From Rhodobacteraceae bacterium UBA6213 (GTDB taxonomy: Bacteria; Pseudomonadota; Alphaproteobacteria; Rhodobacterales; Rhodobacteraceae), in NCBI GenBank assembly GCA_002421605.1, contig DISJ01000020.1, positions 380,653 through 444,652 of the forward strand: 64,000 nt of DNA, written 5' to 3'. The position numbers were made by a program, and so were the translations under genes. Below the pieces are notes generated by a model, which saw only the letters and a program-made list of their open reading frames with translations, had not been told where the DNA came from and did not search any database. Below are positions 53,812 to 63,154 of the stretch, piece by piece (the first letter of the stretch is position 1; every line of letters starts with the position of its first letter).

Positions 53812-54302
53812 CACGTTTCATCACAACCTTCGCGTATGTCGGCCTGCTGCGCCCCGCCCCCGGCACATGGGGTTCGGCGGTGGCTGTAGCGCTGGCGATC
53901 GCCGTTGATTACCTGCTGGGTTTCTGGGTACTGGTCGCTGCCACGGCCGGGGTGACCGCGCTTGGCTTTTGGGCCTGCGAGCTTGAATTGCGCGGCCGCC
54001 CCGGCGAAGACCCCGGCGAGATCGTGATTGATGAGGTTGCGGGGCAGTGGATAGCACTGTTGTTCCCCGCCGCCGCCTTCTGGAATATGGGAATGCACGA
54101 TTGGGCGTGGCGCGCTTACCCAGGCTGGATCGCGGCCTTTTTGTTCTTTCGCCTGTTCGATATCTGGAAACCTTGGGTCATTGGGCGCGCCGACCGGCGG
54201 GGCGATGCCGCCGGGGTGATGCTTGATGACCTTTGGGCAGGGCTGTTTGCGGGCATTGCCACGGTCATCGCAGCGGGCGTTTCGCACGGGTTATTGATGT
54301 GA
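53808..54302 (+). CDS. pgpA: Phosphatidylglycerophosphatase A
   Basis: 164 residues with about four hydrophobic helices. Conserved family segments: PAPGTWGSAVAVALA, RPGEDPGEIVIDEVAGQWIALL with the acidic DE pair, and FRLFDIWKPWVIGRADR. It removes the phosphate from phosphatidylglycerophosphate in the inner membrane. ATG 53808 overlaps the ispDF stop, and its stop overlaps the next start. Confidence 0.93.
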   Translation: MTRFITTFAYVGLLRPAPGTWGSAVAVALAIAVDYLLGFWVLVAATAGVTALGFWACELELRGRPGEDPGEIVIDEVAGQWIALLFPAAAFWNMGMHDWAWRAYPGWIAAFLFFRLFDIWKPWVIGRADRRGDAAGVMLDDLWAGLFAGIATVIAAGVSHGLLM

Positions 54303-54769
54303 GCGCGCAGGTGCTGATTGCCGCGGCACGGCGCAAGGGCGCGCGCATTGCTACGGCCGAAAGCTGCACCGGCGGGCTGGTTGCCGCAGCGATAACCGAG
54401 GTGGCGGGCGCGTCGGACGTGTTTGATGCAGGGTTTGTGACCTACTCTGAGCCCGCCAAGATCGCCATGCTGGGCGTGCGCGCCGAAACGCTGGCACGCA
54501 CCGGAGCGATCAGCCAGGAGGTTGCGCGCGAAATGGCCGAAGGTGCGCTGGCCCGTTCTGCCGCAACGCTTGCGGTGGCCATAACCGGCATTGCCGGGCC
54601 GGGTGGCGCGGAAGGCAAGCCCGAGGGGCGCGTATGCTTTGCGCTGGCACAAACGGGCCACGCGACACAGGCGAAAACAGTAGAGTTCGGGCCACAGGGG
54701 CGCGCGGCTGTGCGCGCAGCGGCCACCGCCGAGGCGCTGTTGCTGTTGCAGGCCGCACTTGATAGCTGA
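54299..54769 (+). CDS. CinA C-terminal domain protein (nicotinamide-nucleotide amidase type)
   Basis: 156 residues from GTG 54299, which overlaps the pgpA stop; no ATG is available in frame nearby. IATAESCTGGLVAAAITEVAGASDVFDAGFVTYSEPAK and AVAITGIAGPGGAEGKPEGRVCFA are the PncC/CinA-C motifs, with the catalytic-site Ser in ESCTGG. The protein deamidates nicotinamide mononucleotide to nicotinic acid mononucleotide in the pyridine-nucleotide cycle. The N-terminal MoaB-like domain of full CinA is absent. Confidence 0.92.
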   Translation: MSAQVLIAAARRKGARIATAESCTGGLVAAAITEVAGASDVFDAGFVTYSEPAKIAMLGVRAETLARTGAISQEVAREMAEGALARSAATLAVAITGIAGPGGAEGKPEGRVCFALAQTGHATQAKTVEFGPQGRAAVRAAATAEALLLLQAALDS

Positions 54770-54838
54770 TCGCATCCCGTTTTTTGCGGCGCGATGGCCG
54801 ATACTGCATGAATCATGGCCTTAGCAGGTGACATGCGC

Positions 54839-54855
54839 GGGGCTGATCTGGCCCC
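54839..54855. terminator. Weak hairpin between convergent genes
   Basis: GGGGC pairs with GCCCC around a seven-base loop, between the CinA-type stop and the RTX-Hint stop. Short stem, no T-run. Confidence 0.3.
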
Positions 54856-54872
54856 TGCCCCCCCGCCTGCCC

Positions 54873-57257
54873 TCAGGCCGCCAAAAGCACATCCACCTCA
54901 TAGGCTTTCAGGCAGCGCCGCGCTGCGACCAACGCACTCAGCGCCTTTGGAAAGCGCAGTTCTGGGAAGATCGCGAAAAGCTCGGCGCGCTGTGCGCCGT
55001 CCAGCCCGGTCAGCGTGCCTTGCCCCGGTTGGAAGCTTTCGGTCCACGCACTATCGGCCAGAATAATCTCGTGCGCATCGAACATCAGGTGCAGATAGGT
55101 CACGCTGTCGCACGGCGCACGCTCGATACCGGGCTGCCCGACCAAATGCAGCGCGGCGGCAAGCACTTCGGATTCGCCAAACAAAAAATCGGCGCGCGGC
55201 CCGCTTAGCAGCATTCGATGCTGGGGCGATACGCGCAGATCGGCGGTCGGCAGCCCGTCGCCCAATGCGCCTTTGCGGATCAGCACCGGGTGCAGTGCCG
55301 GGTTTACGGCAAGATCTTGCGCGCCAAGTACGCGCCGCCCGATCCAGCGGATGCGTTGAAAGCCGTTGTCGCGCGTTAGCACCTTTTGTCCGACGCGCAG
55401 ATTTTCCACCGCAATCGGCCCGTCCTTGGTCTCGATCAACGCGCCGGGGGTGAAACAGGGCACCTGAAGGATATTCTCGATGTTCGAGAATGTCGTGGTC
55501 TCGCCGTTGGCCCAACGAATAGTGCCGTTTTCGGGGTTGGTATCGCGCAGGATTTTGGCGCGACCGTTGATGACCAGCACATCAACATCGCCATTGCCTA
55601 CATCTTCGCCGCCAACGATTACATCGCCCGCGCTTTCGCCGTAGTTCAGCGTAATCGTGTCTGACCCGATGCCGCCATTGATCGTGTCTTGCCCCGCCCC
55701 CCCGTTGAGCGAGTCGTTGCCCTCGCCGCCGTCGATCAGGTCATTGCCTGCGCCGCCATAGATGGTGTCGTTGCCAGCCTCACCATAAAGCGAATCGTCG
55801 CCGCCACGGCCATCGAGATAGTCGTTTCCGGCACCCGCATAAAAGACGTTTGTGAAAGGGTCGTTCGGGTCGACCGAGAAGCCGTCGTAACCCAGAAGCG
55901 TGTCGTTATAGGCAGAGCCGATCAGCCCATCGACACCTGCAAGCGAATCGCCCGCCGCATCGCCACCGGTTCCCGTGCCCGCTGCAAGGTCAACATCAAC
56001 CCCCGCGGTGGAGGCGGAATAGTCGGCATAATCCATGCCTTGGCCGCCGTTGAGCACATCCGCTCCGGCGCCGCCAATTAGCGTGTCATTGCCCGTACCG
56101 CCGACCAGCGAGTCATCTCCAGTGCCACCAAGCAAAAGGTCATTGCCGTCGCCACCCAGCAGCGTGTCGTTTTCGCTACCGCCATCGAGCGTGTCGTTGC
56201 CTGCGCCACCGTCCATGTAGTCGGTGCCCGCCTCGCCAAACATCGAGTCGTTACCGTCGCCGCCGTACATCGTATCAGCGCCTGCGCCGCCATACATCGT
56301 GTCGTTGTCGGTGCCACCGTCGAGCGAGTCGTTGCCATCGCCGCCAAGCATACTGTCGTTGCCCGCGCCGCCGATGAGCGTGTCGTTCTCGGTGCCGCCA
56401 TCGAGCGTATCGTTGCCAGTGCCGCCATCGATGTAGTCGTTGTCGGCATCGCCCATGAGCCAGTCGTCACCCAAAGCGCCCGAGATGGTGTCGTTGCCAT
56501 TGCCACCCGAAACCGTGTCGTTGTCGGTTGGCACCGCCTCGAACAGAATGTCCGAAACAACGACGAGCTGCCCAGCAGAAAGCCCGTTCGAATAGTCGAT
56601 TTCAAAATAGGCAACCGGCCCCGGAATCTCGATCAGCACAGAACCATTGGCGCTGTTGATCGAGTCGCCGGTAGGGCCCGCCGTGATCGTGTTGCCAGAG
56701 ACGGTATCGTTGCCCGAGGGCGTGATATTGACCGTAACCGGGTTTCCAGCCGCGTCGAAGGCGCGGATGGTCATGATATCTTGCCAGCCGCCGGAATCGA
56801 TGTCGTTCAAGCGAAACTTGACGTTTTCAACTTCGTCGGCGAAGCCCGAGTTGGCGACCGGTGAGAAGGCGACCTTGATCGTCGCCGCAAGGCCCTCGCC
56901 AGTCGCGTTGATCTGTGCGCCCGAATTGGTGGCGAAGGTTTCACCCGGCGCGACGTATTGCGTCGAACTGGTTTCAACCTGAAAGCTCGTGGCCGGACCA
57001 TGGTCGGTATAGGTGACAGTCGCGTTGATGCCACCGGTATCTTGCGTGTAGCTGTTACCGATGTTGGTGCCGTCGTTGCCGCGGCCACTCCAGTTCAGAT
57101 CAAGTGGGGTGTTGGAAAGAGTTTCCACGCCCGCAATAATAGTGTCGTCACCGTTGCGACCACTAAGCGAGTCGCTCCCGGCCAGACCGGTGATAGTATC
57201 CGTACTGTTGGTGCCGTTCAGAGTGTCATTGCCGCTTGTGCCAGTCCTGACCGCCAT
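54873..57257 (-). CDS. RTX protein with C-terminal Hint domain
   Basis: 794 residues. It begins directly with RTX-like repeats (GTSGNDTLNGTNSTDTITGL) and no Sec signal. A beta-rich non-RTX domain (about 45-245) follows, with long RTX arrays (about 250-560), then the linker NPENGTIRWANGETTTFSNIENIL and a Hint domain starting at Cys601 (PCFTPGALIETKDG), including VLTRDNGFQRIRWIG and the VSPQHRM block. The tail ends CLKAYEVDVLLAA, similar to the large RTX-Hint protein. Hint domains are related to inteins and hedgehog autoprocessing domains, so self-cleavage at Cys601 is possible. The exporter is not adjacent. Confidence 0.9.
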   Translation of the reverse strand: MAVRTGTSGNDTLNGTNSTDTITGLAGSDSLSGRNGDDTIIAGVETLSNTPLDLNWSGRGNDGTNIGNSYTQDTGGINATVTYTDHGPATSFQVETSSTQYVAPGETFATNSGAQINATGEGLAATIKVAFSPVANSGFADEVENVKFRLNDIDSGGWQDIMTIRAFDAAGNPVTVNITPSGNDTVSGNTITAGPTGDSINSANGSVLIEIPGPVAYFEIDYSNGLSAGQLVVVSDILFEAVPTDNDTVSGGNGNDTISGALGDDWLMGDADNDYIDGGTGNDTLDGGTENDTLIGGAGNDSMLGGDGNDSLDGGTDNDTMYGGAGADTMYGGDGNDSMFGEAGTDYMDGGAGNDTLDGGSENDTLLGGDGNDLLLGGTGDDSLVGGTGNDTLIGGAGADVLNGGQGMDYADYSASTAGVDVDLAAGTGTGGDAAGDSLAGVDGLIGSAYNDTLLGYDGFSVDPNDPFTNVFYAGAGNDYLDGRGGDDSLYGEAGNDTIYGGAGNDLIDGGEGNDSLNGGAGQDTINGGIGSDTITLNYGESAGDVIVGGEDVGNGDVDVLVINGRAKILRDTNPENGTIRWANGETTTFSNIENILQVPCFTPGALIETKDGPIAVENLRVGQKVLTRDNGFQRIRWIGRRVLGAQDLAVNPALHPVLIRKGALGDGLPTADLRVSPQHRMLLSGPRADFLFGESEVLAAALHLVGQPGIERAPCDSVTYLHLMFDAHEIILADSAWTESFQPGQGTLTGLDGAQRAELFAIFPELRFPKALSALVAARRCLKAYEVDVLLAA

Positions 57258-57279
57258 TGAGTTCGAAGCCCCATAACCA

Positions 57280-57309
57280 AGTATTTGTTATGGAAAGACT
57301 GCGGGTCAA
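57280..57309 (-). promoter_or_regulatory. Candidate promoter of the 794-residue RTX-Hint gene
   Basis: On the minus strand, TTGACC and AATACT are 18 bases apart and end about 23 bases before the ATG. Weak match; visual only. Confidence 0.3.
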
Positions 57310-57384
57310 TTGCGTCGGAATTCTGGTAACTAAGTGCTATTGTAGTGAATACTCACACCAATGGCGGCCAAAAGCGGGCCGCGA

Positions 57385-58146
57385 TCAGTCTGCGTCAACA
57401 GCCACCGCTTCAGGGCGAACTGGGGCAAAAATGTCGGCCGCGCCGCCCAGCAAGGCAGGGACTTTGGCCAGAATCTCTGCGCGCGATTCTGGGGCGAGTG
57501 CGGCCAGTCGCGCCGCCGAGGGCTGAAAACTTTCGCTCCACGCGCCTTCGGAAAGCACCAATTCGTGCCGCTCAAGCAGAAGCTGCACGTATTCGATTTG
57601 CGGCGCATCAACCCTTGTGACGCCTTCGCGCCCCAGCAACGAGCGCGCTTGCCAAAGCCGCTCGGTCTCATCGGTCAAGTACTGACCGGGAAGTGCTGCA
57701 AGAAAGCGGTGGTTGGGCGAAACAAGCATGTCGGCGGCAGGAACACCATCACCAAGCGCACCGGCGACAATGCGGATCGGGCGTAGCGCCGGGTTCAACC
57801 CAAGCTCGCGCCAGCCAAAACGCCGCCGCCCGACCCAATGCACCGTTTGGGCCCCATGATCGCGGGTTAGCACCCGCGCGCCTGCTTGCAGGTTGCCCGC
57901 CAACTGCGAACCGGACTCGGTCGCAATTGCAACCTGCGGCGTGAAACAGGGAATTGCGGCAACAAATTCACTTAGCCGGATGCCTTGGCCCGCGCAGCCG
58001 TCGGCATCGGCTGGGTGAAGCCAGCCATCGGTGCGTTCGTAGGACGTAAACTCGAAACGCATGCCCACAAAAGCCGCATCCGGGGATTCGGTTTCAGTTT
58101 TCTTTTGCTCGCGGCCCCCCGCTGGCAGGCGAGAATATTGCAGCAT
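57385..58146 (-). CDS. Stand-alone Hint-domain protein
   Basis: 253 residues. About 66 residues without RTX repeats precede the Hint Cys67 (IPCFTPQVAIATESG), followed by VLTRDHGAQTVHWVGRRR, MLVSPNHRFL and a family-typical WSESFQPS segment. No signal peptide or RTX repeats are present, so it differs from its two neighbours. In CFTPQ the Gly usual after CFTP is replaced by Gln. The N-terminal 66 residues (FVGMRFEFTSYERTDGWLHP) resemble nothing I recognise. It lies between two RTX-Hint genes on the same strand and could be a free processing module, or a remnant of a longer gene. Confidence 0.8.
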   Translation of the reverse strand: MLQYSRLPAGGREQKKTETESPDAAFVGMRFEFTSYERTDGWLHPADADGCAGQGIRLSEFVAAIPCFTPQVAIATESGSQLAGNLQAGARVLTRDHGAQTVHWVGRRRFGWRELGLNPALRPIRIVAGALGDGVPAADMLVSPNHRFLAALPGQYLTDETERLWQARSLLGREGVTRVDAPQIEYVQLLLERHELVLSEGAWSESFQPSAARLAALAPESRAEILAKVPALLGGAADIFAPVRPEAVAVDAD

Positions 58147-58274
58147 TTGTCACCTTCTTCAGCGCTATTGCGCAGGAAAAGAGTGCCCCCAAGGTCAGAG
58201 CTTATGCGCTATTGCCAAATCCGCATAGCCGAAATGCCCAATTTCCGACCAAATTCCGTCACAATTCTGTTTCG

Positions 58275-58312
58275 GATAAAGAAACGGGCGAGGCACCAAT
58301 GGCACCTCGCCC
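58275..58312 (-). terminator. Rho-independent-type terminator of the large RTX-Hint gene
   Basis: GGGCGAGG (58286-58293) pairs with CCTCGCCC (58305-58312), and in the minus-strand RNA this is followed by GTTTCTTTATC. It lies 43 bases after the stop. Confidence 0.75.
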
Positions 58313-58354
58313 ATGCGCCCGTTGCCGGGCGGCCCCCAGGTGGAGCGTGCCAGC

Positions 58355-61300
58355 TCAGCGAGCCAGTAGCGCCGCCTCATGCTTTTTCAGCGTCCGGCGC
58401 GCCGCGCCATAGCTTTCAACACCTTCTTCGGTCTGAAGCTCGGGGAACAGCTCGAAGATTTCGCTGCGTTGCGCGTTGCCCATACCACCGAGCGTCTGGT
58501 CGCCCGGCTGGAAGCTTTCGGTCCAAGCACCGTTGGCCAGCACCACTTCGTGGCGATCAAAGAGGAAGTGCAGGTAGGTCGTGCCCAACACTTCAACCGA
58601 CAGAACGCCTTTATTGTCGATCAGATGCTTGGCAGCCACCAGCACTTCGTGCTCTTCAAAATACAGCGCGGTGCGGTCATTGGCGACCAACATGCGGTGG
58701 TTTGGGCTGACCAGCATGTCGCGTTCCGGCAGGCTGTTGCCAAGGCTTCCCGCGCGGATCAGTACCGGGCGCAGATGCGGTGCTGCGGTCAGCTCGGAAC
58801 GGTTCAGTGTACGTTTGCCGACCCAACGGATCTGCTGCAGACCGTTATCGCGGGTAATCACCCGGTCGCCTGCGCGCAGGTCTTGCACTGCCACCTCGCC
58901 ACGCGGCGTTGCCACCAGCGTGCCCGGCGTGAAGCAGGGGATGACGTTCTCGATATTCTTGAACGTCAGCACACCTTTGACCGCACCACCGACACCGTCG
59001 AGGAACTGCACGGTCCCGTTTTCAGGGTTTGAAGGGTCATAGACTACGTGCAGCGGCCCAGACCCGGTGAGGTCAAGCGTGTCGTAATCGTCGCCGTCTT
59101 CATTCCCATCGATAAAGTCGCCAAGCCCGGCGGTGTTGCTGCCAACGATAAAGACATCGCGGTCAGCGCCGCCAGACATGCTATCGGCACCTTCGCCACC
59201 GATAATCGTGTCATTGCCGGTGCCGCCATAGATCGTGTCTTCGTCGATACCGCCGTCGATACGGTCGTTGCCAGCATCGCCATAGATCAGGTCATCGTCG
59301 TCCTGACCGTAGATCACATCATTGCCTTCACCGCCGTGGATGGTGTCACGGCCATTGTCAGGCACGAGGTCGGTAGCGTCGGGAATGTTCAGGCTGTCGG
59401 GATAGGCCGGGTCAAGCCCGCCATAGATCGTGTCATTGCCCGCACCGCCATCGATGTTGTCAGAGCCTTCACCGCCCACGATGAAATCGTTGCCCTCGCC
59501 ACCGAACACGGTGTCACGGTCCAAGCCCGCGTCAATCACGTCATTGCCGCTGCCGCCATCGATCCAGTCAGCATCGTCGCCGGTGATGATGGTGTCATTG
59601 CCTGCGCCACCATACACCGTGTCGAGGTCGTTCAGCGGGTTGGCGTCTGCCGGAAACAGACCGGGGTAGCCAAGGTCGGGCAAGGGTGTCGCCCCGCCGC
59701 CCGATGTATTGATGTAATCGTCCCCGTCGCCGCCGTCTGCATAGTCGTTGCCGTCACCGCCCGAGATCCAGTCATCGCTCTGGTTACCCTCAAGGCTATC
59801 GTCGCCAGTGCCACCATACATGGTGTCCGAGGCGTTACCGCCCAGCAAGGTGTCATTGCCCGAACCGCCATCAAGCAGGTCTTCACGCGGCCCGCCCTTC
59901 AGCAGATCGTCGCCCGCCTCACCGTAAAGCGTATCATGGCCCTGCCCGGCATCGAGCGTGTCGTTGCCGTCACCGCCATGCAGGACGTCATCGCCATTTC
60001 CGCCCGAGATGTAATCGTCACCAGCTTCGCCATACAGAAGGTCATTACCGTCTTCGCCGTAAACCTCGTCATTGCCGAGCCCGGCATAAACGGTGTCGTC
60101 ACCGTCACCCGCTAGCACGATATCATCTTGCGGTGCTTCGCCGGGTAGCAGGGCATCGCTGTGGTCGATCATGTCGCCTTCGGGATCGCCCGTGTAGGCG
60201 AGGTCGATCAGATCATCGCCAGCCGTGCCTTCGACAATGCCATCGCCTTGATCGGTGATGACATGTTCGATGTTCACGAAGTTCAGCGTGCCGGTGACGT
60301 TGCCGTCGCCATCAAGGAACTGTACGACCCCGTTTTCCGGGTTCACCGGATCGTAAGAGATGTTCAGCGGGCCCGCGCCGGTCAGATCGAGCACGTCGAA
60401 ATCGTCGCCGCCCTCGCCGCCATCGATCGAGTCACCCGCCCCGGCGGTGCCAGTGGCCACAATAAAGGTATCGCGGTCGTCGCCGCCCGAAAGCGTGTCG
60501 GCACCTTCGCCGCCGGTCAGCGCATCATCGCCCGCGCCGCCATCGACCTTGTCGTCGCCCGACGAGCCGAGCACCGTGTCATTGCCCGCACCGAGCATGA
60601 ATTCTTCGATTTCAACGAAATTCGCAGTATCGCTGCCGTCCGAGATGGTGCCGGTTTCGGGCGCTGTCAGGATCAGCGTGGTATCGTCGGTCACCGCCGA
60701 AGCATCGAGCACGTCGCCGCGCACCTCTTCGGTTTCGCCGCCGATGATGGTGTCGTTCCCAAAACCGTTCTCGATGACCAGATCATCATCGCCCGCGCCG
60801 CCATCCATCAGATCATCGGCGCCCTTGCCATTGATGGTGTCGTCGCCACCCATGCCGAACAGATGGTTGGTGTAGGTGTCGGACGGGTCGGTGCCCTGGT
60901 GGTCAAAGCCGGTCAGCGCATCGTCGTACTCGGAACCGATCACGCCGTCGATGCCACCTTCGATCACGTCGCCCTGGGCATCGCCACCGGACAGCGCGCC
61001 GGTCGACAGATCAACCGAAACCCCGGCGCCCGAGGCCGAATAATCGATCACGTCCAGCCCGGCATTGCCCTGGAAGGTATCATTGCCCGCACCGCCGATG
61101 AAGGTATCGTCACCGGTGCCGCCAGACAGATAGTCATCGCCCGCGCCGCCATCGAGCAGATCGTTGCCCGCACCGCCGTAAACCTCGTCATTGCCAAGGC
61201 CCGCGCGCACAGTGTCATTGCCCGCGCCCGCCTGCACGATGTCATCCTGCGGCGCTTCGCCGGGCAAGATCGCGTCGTTATGGTCAATCAGATCGCCCTC

Positions 61301-63154
61301 GGGATCGCCGGTGTAATCGTAGTCGATCAGATCATCGCCGGTCGTGCCGGAAACGATGCCATCGCGCAGCGGCCCGCCATTCAGCACCACATTCTCGATA
61401 TTGACGAAGCTGAGCGTCTGGCCGCCCGTGAAATAGACTGTGCCATTTTCGCTATTGGCAGGGTCATAGACCACGTTCGCGGGGTCGGAAATGATCAGCG
61501 TGTCATAGTCGTCGCCGCCTTCGTTGCCATCGACAAAATCGCCCGGCGCGCCGTAGATCACATCGCGGTCGTCGCCGCCATAGATCTGGTCGGCACCCGC
61601 GCCACCTGTCAGTACATCATCCCCGCCTTCGCCGTAGATCGTGTCATCGCCCTCGCCGCCGTCGAGCGTGTCATTGCCGGGAATCAGATCGACGATCACC
61701 GGCTGATCAATTACCGCGCCGTTCAGTGTGAAGCCCGAGTTGACCTCACGCGTGGTCAGGGTGAATTCGATGAAACCGCGGTCCTCGAACGCTGCCGAGA
61801 ACCACGCATCCTGATCGGAGGGGTCGTTTTGCTCGGTGCCCGTGGCGGTAATCGTACTGCCAGCGGTCAGGTTGAGCGAGGTATCTGAGGTCAGGCCGTA
61901 GTTGGTGAACTGCGAGGCCGGAATACCTACCTTTTCAGCGAACTGGGTCTTGTCGAGGTCGCCAAAGGTGGCGATCGACGAGATGTTGATCGGCTGGCCG
62001 GTCACCTGGTCATAGAACTCTAGCCGGAAGCTCGCGGTCTTGCCTGCGTCCGAAGAATCGTTATTGCCGTTGAGCAGGATTTCCTTGCCCTCGCCGCCGG
62101 TCAGATCGACGTTGAGGCCGCTGTCGCGATCGACCAGAACCAGTTTGGCCATCACCACGTGCCCGTCTTCTGTCACGGTCACGTTTTTGTAGATGACGCT
62201 GTCGCCAGCATTGGCCTGCCCGTCGCAGCCGGTTTGCGAGCCCGCCTTGACGTCGCAAGCCGAAAGCGTAAGCGGATCGGCCATATTTACAGGCGTATCG
62301 CCCCCTGCCCCGGCGCTGTCGCCCCAAAGCACATCATTGCCGCTGCCACCGGTCAGGCTATCATTGCCCGAACCACCGAGCAGCGTATCGTTGCCGGTGC
62401 CGCCATCCATCGTGTCATTGCCGTCGCCGCCCGCAAGGCTGTCATTGCCCGCCTCGCCGTAAACAAGATCGTCGCCCGCCCCGGCGCGCACATCATCATT
62501 GCCTTCACCCGCATAGATGGTGTCGTCGCCAGCGCTCGCTTCGACGATATCGTCCTGCGCCGCTTCGCCGGGCAGGATCGCGTCGTTATGGTCGATGCGA
62601 TCGCCATCAGGATCGCCGGTGTAGTTGTAATCAATCAGGTCGTCCCCTGCCGTGCCATCAACGATACCGTCAAGCGTTACCACTGGGGGCAGCGATGTGG
62701 TGGCAAGGTCTTTGTAATAGACCGAGGGACAATCACTCGACAGCTTGAGAACATCGTAGGTGACGCCCGGCTGCATCGGATCTTCCGAGACGAAGCCGAT
62801 CACGTTGCCGTTCATCGAAATCGCATACAGCTTGATTTCGTCGTCTTTGTCAGTCGAGCCCGCTGGGCGAACGACATAGGAGTATTCAGCATCAAGCTCG
62901 CCCGGCGCGAAGGTTTTCCCGTCAAGCGACACATTTGCCGTGGTGAGCTGGTCGGAGTCGTTATCCTCCAGCTTTTTGTCGAAATCTGTAAGTCCGATCT
63001 GGGTCAGGCTTGCCGTGGATGCGATAGTAAAGCTCATGCCCGCAGGATTCGACACGCCGTCCTTGGCATCTGGAAAGACATTTCCCGTCGTGCTGACGGA
63101 AGTGAGGTTCCACGCGTAGATCGTGTAGTCTTGCGCAATATGCGAATAGCTCAT
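58355..63154 (-). CDS. Giant RTX protein with C-terminal Hint domain
   Basis: 1599 residues from ATG 63154 (MSYSHIAQDYTIYAWNL), chosen because GGAGAG lies five bases upstream; the longer frame to 63301 is unsupported. N-terminal unique beta-rich domain (about 1-150), then RTX arrays interrupted by a non-RTX domain (about 290-490) and by three 43-residue modules of the type GTAGDDLIDY..YTGDPEGD. Three copies of the NPENGT...NIENV linker are present; the last leads into the Hint Cys at about 1407 (IPCFTPGTLVATPRGEVAV). Later Hint blocks: VITRDNGLQQIRWVG, MLVSPNHRML. Tail ARRTLKKHEAALLAR. Probably a calcium-binding cell-surface or secreted protein. No Sec signal is seen. Confidence 0.92.
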   Translation of the reverse strand: MSYSHIAQDYTIYAWNLTSVSTTGNVFPDAKDGVSNPAGMSFTIASTASLTQIGLTDFDKKLEDNDSDQLTTANVSLDGKTFAPGELDAEYSYVVRPAGSTDKDDEIKLYAISMNGNVIGFVSEDPMQPGVTYDVLKLSSDCPSVYYKDLATTSLPPVVTLDGIVDGTAGDDLIDYNYTGDPDGDRIDHNDAILPGEAAQDDIVEASAGDDTIYAGEGNDDVRAGAGDDLVYGEAGNDSLAGGDGNDTMDGGTGNDTLLGGSGNDSLTGGSGNDVLWGDSAGAGGDTPVNMADPLTLSACDVKAGSQTGCDGQANAGDSVIYKNVTVTEDGHVVMAKLVLVDRDSGLNVDLTGGEGKEILLNGNNDSSDAGKTASFRLEFYDQVTGQPINISSIATFGDLDKTQFAEKVGIPASQFTNYGLTSDTSLNLTAGSTITATGTEQNDPSDQDAWFSAAFEDRGFIEFTLTTREVNSGFTLNGAVIDQPVIVDLIPGNDTLDGGEGDDTIYGEGGDDVLTGGAGADQIYGGDDRDVIYGAPGDFVDGNEGGDDYDTLIISDPANVVYDPANSENGTVYFTGGQTLSFVNIENVVLNGGPLRDGIVSGTTGDDLIDYDYTGDPEGDLIDHNDAILPGEAPQDDIVQAGAGNDTVRAGLGNDEVYGGAGNDLLDGGAGDDYLSGGTGDDTFIGGAGNDTFQGNAGLDVIDYSASGAGVSVDLSTGALSGGDAQGDVIEGGIDGVIGSEYDDALTGFDHQGTDPSDTYTNHLFGMGGDDTINGKGADDLMDGGAGDDDLVIENGFGNDTIIGGETEEVRGDVLDASAVTDDTTLILTAPETGTISDGSDTANFVEIEEFMLGAGNDTVLGSSGDDKVDGGAGDDALTGGEGADTLSGGDDRDTFIVATGTAGAGDSIDGGEGGDDFDVLDLTGAGPLNISYDPVNPENGVVQFLDGDGNVTGTLNFVNIEHVITDQGDGIVEGTAGDDLIDLAYTGDPEGDMIDHSDALLPGEAPQDDIVLAGDGDDTVYAGLGNDEVYGEDGNDLLYGEAGDDYISGGNGDDVLHGGDGNDTLDAGQGHDTLYGEAGDDLLKGGPREDLLDGGSGNDTLLGGNASDTMYGGTGDDSLEGNQSDDWISGGDGNDYADGGDGDDYINTSGGGATPLPDLGYPGLFPADANPLNDLDTVYGGAGNDTIITGDDADWIDGGSGNDVIDAGLDRDTVFGGEGNDFIVGGEGSDNIDGGAGNDTIYGGLDPAYPDSLNIPDATDLVPDNGRDTIHGGEGNDVIYGQDDDDLIYGDAGNDRIDGGIDEDTIYGGTGNDTIIGGEGADSMSGGADRDVFIVGSNTAGLGDFIDGNEDGDDYDTLDLTGSGPLHVVYDPSNPENGTVQFLDGVGGAVKGVLTFKNIENVIPCFTPGTLVATPRGEVAVQDLRAGDRVITRDNGLQQIRWVGKRTLNRSELTAAPHLRPVLIRAGSLGNSLPERDMLVSPNHRMLVANDRTALYFEEHEVLVAAKHLIDNKGVLSVEVLGTTYLHFLFDRHEVVLANGAWTESFQPGDQTLGGMGNAQRSEIFELFPELQTEEGVESYGAARRTLKKHEAALLAR
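60116..60244 (-). repeat. 129-bp coding repeat, copy 3
   Basis: Codes DGIVEGTAGDDLIDLAYTGD and following residues to QDDIV. In-frame repeat of 43 codons inside the giant RTX gene; the other copies are at 61235-61363 and 62543-62671. Confidence 0.85.
61235..61363 (-). repeat. 129-bp coding repeat, copy 2
   Basis: Same 43-codon module (DGIVSGTTGDDLIDYDYTGD to QDDIV). Exactly the same length as the other two copies. Confidence 0.85.
62543..62671 (-). repeat. 129-bp coding repeat, copy 1
   Basis: Same 43-codon module (DGIVDGTAGDDLIDYNYTGD to QDDIV), directly after the N-terminal unique domain. Confidence 0.85.

Noticed and set aside
59048..61888. Long plus-strand open frames opposite the giant RTX gene
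   Set aside because: They are mirror images of the RTX repeats (Ala/Ile/Val-rich repeats) and have no start signals.
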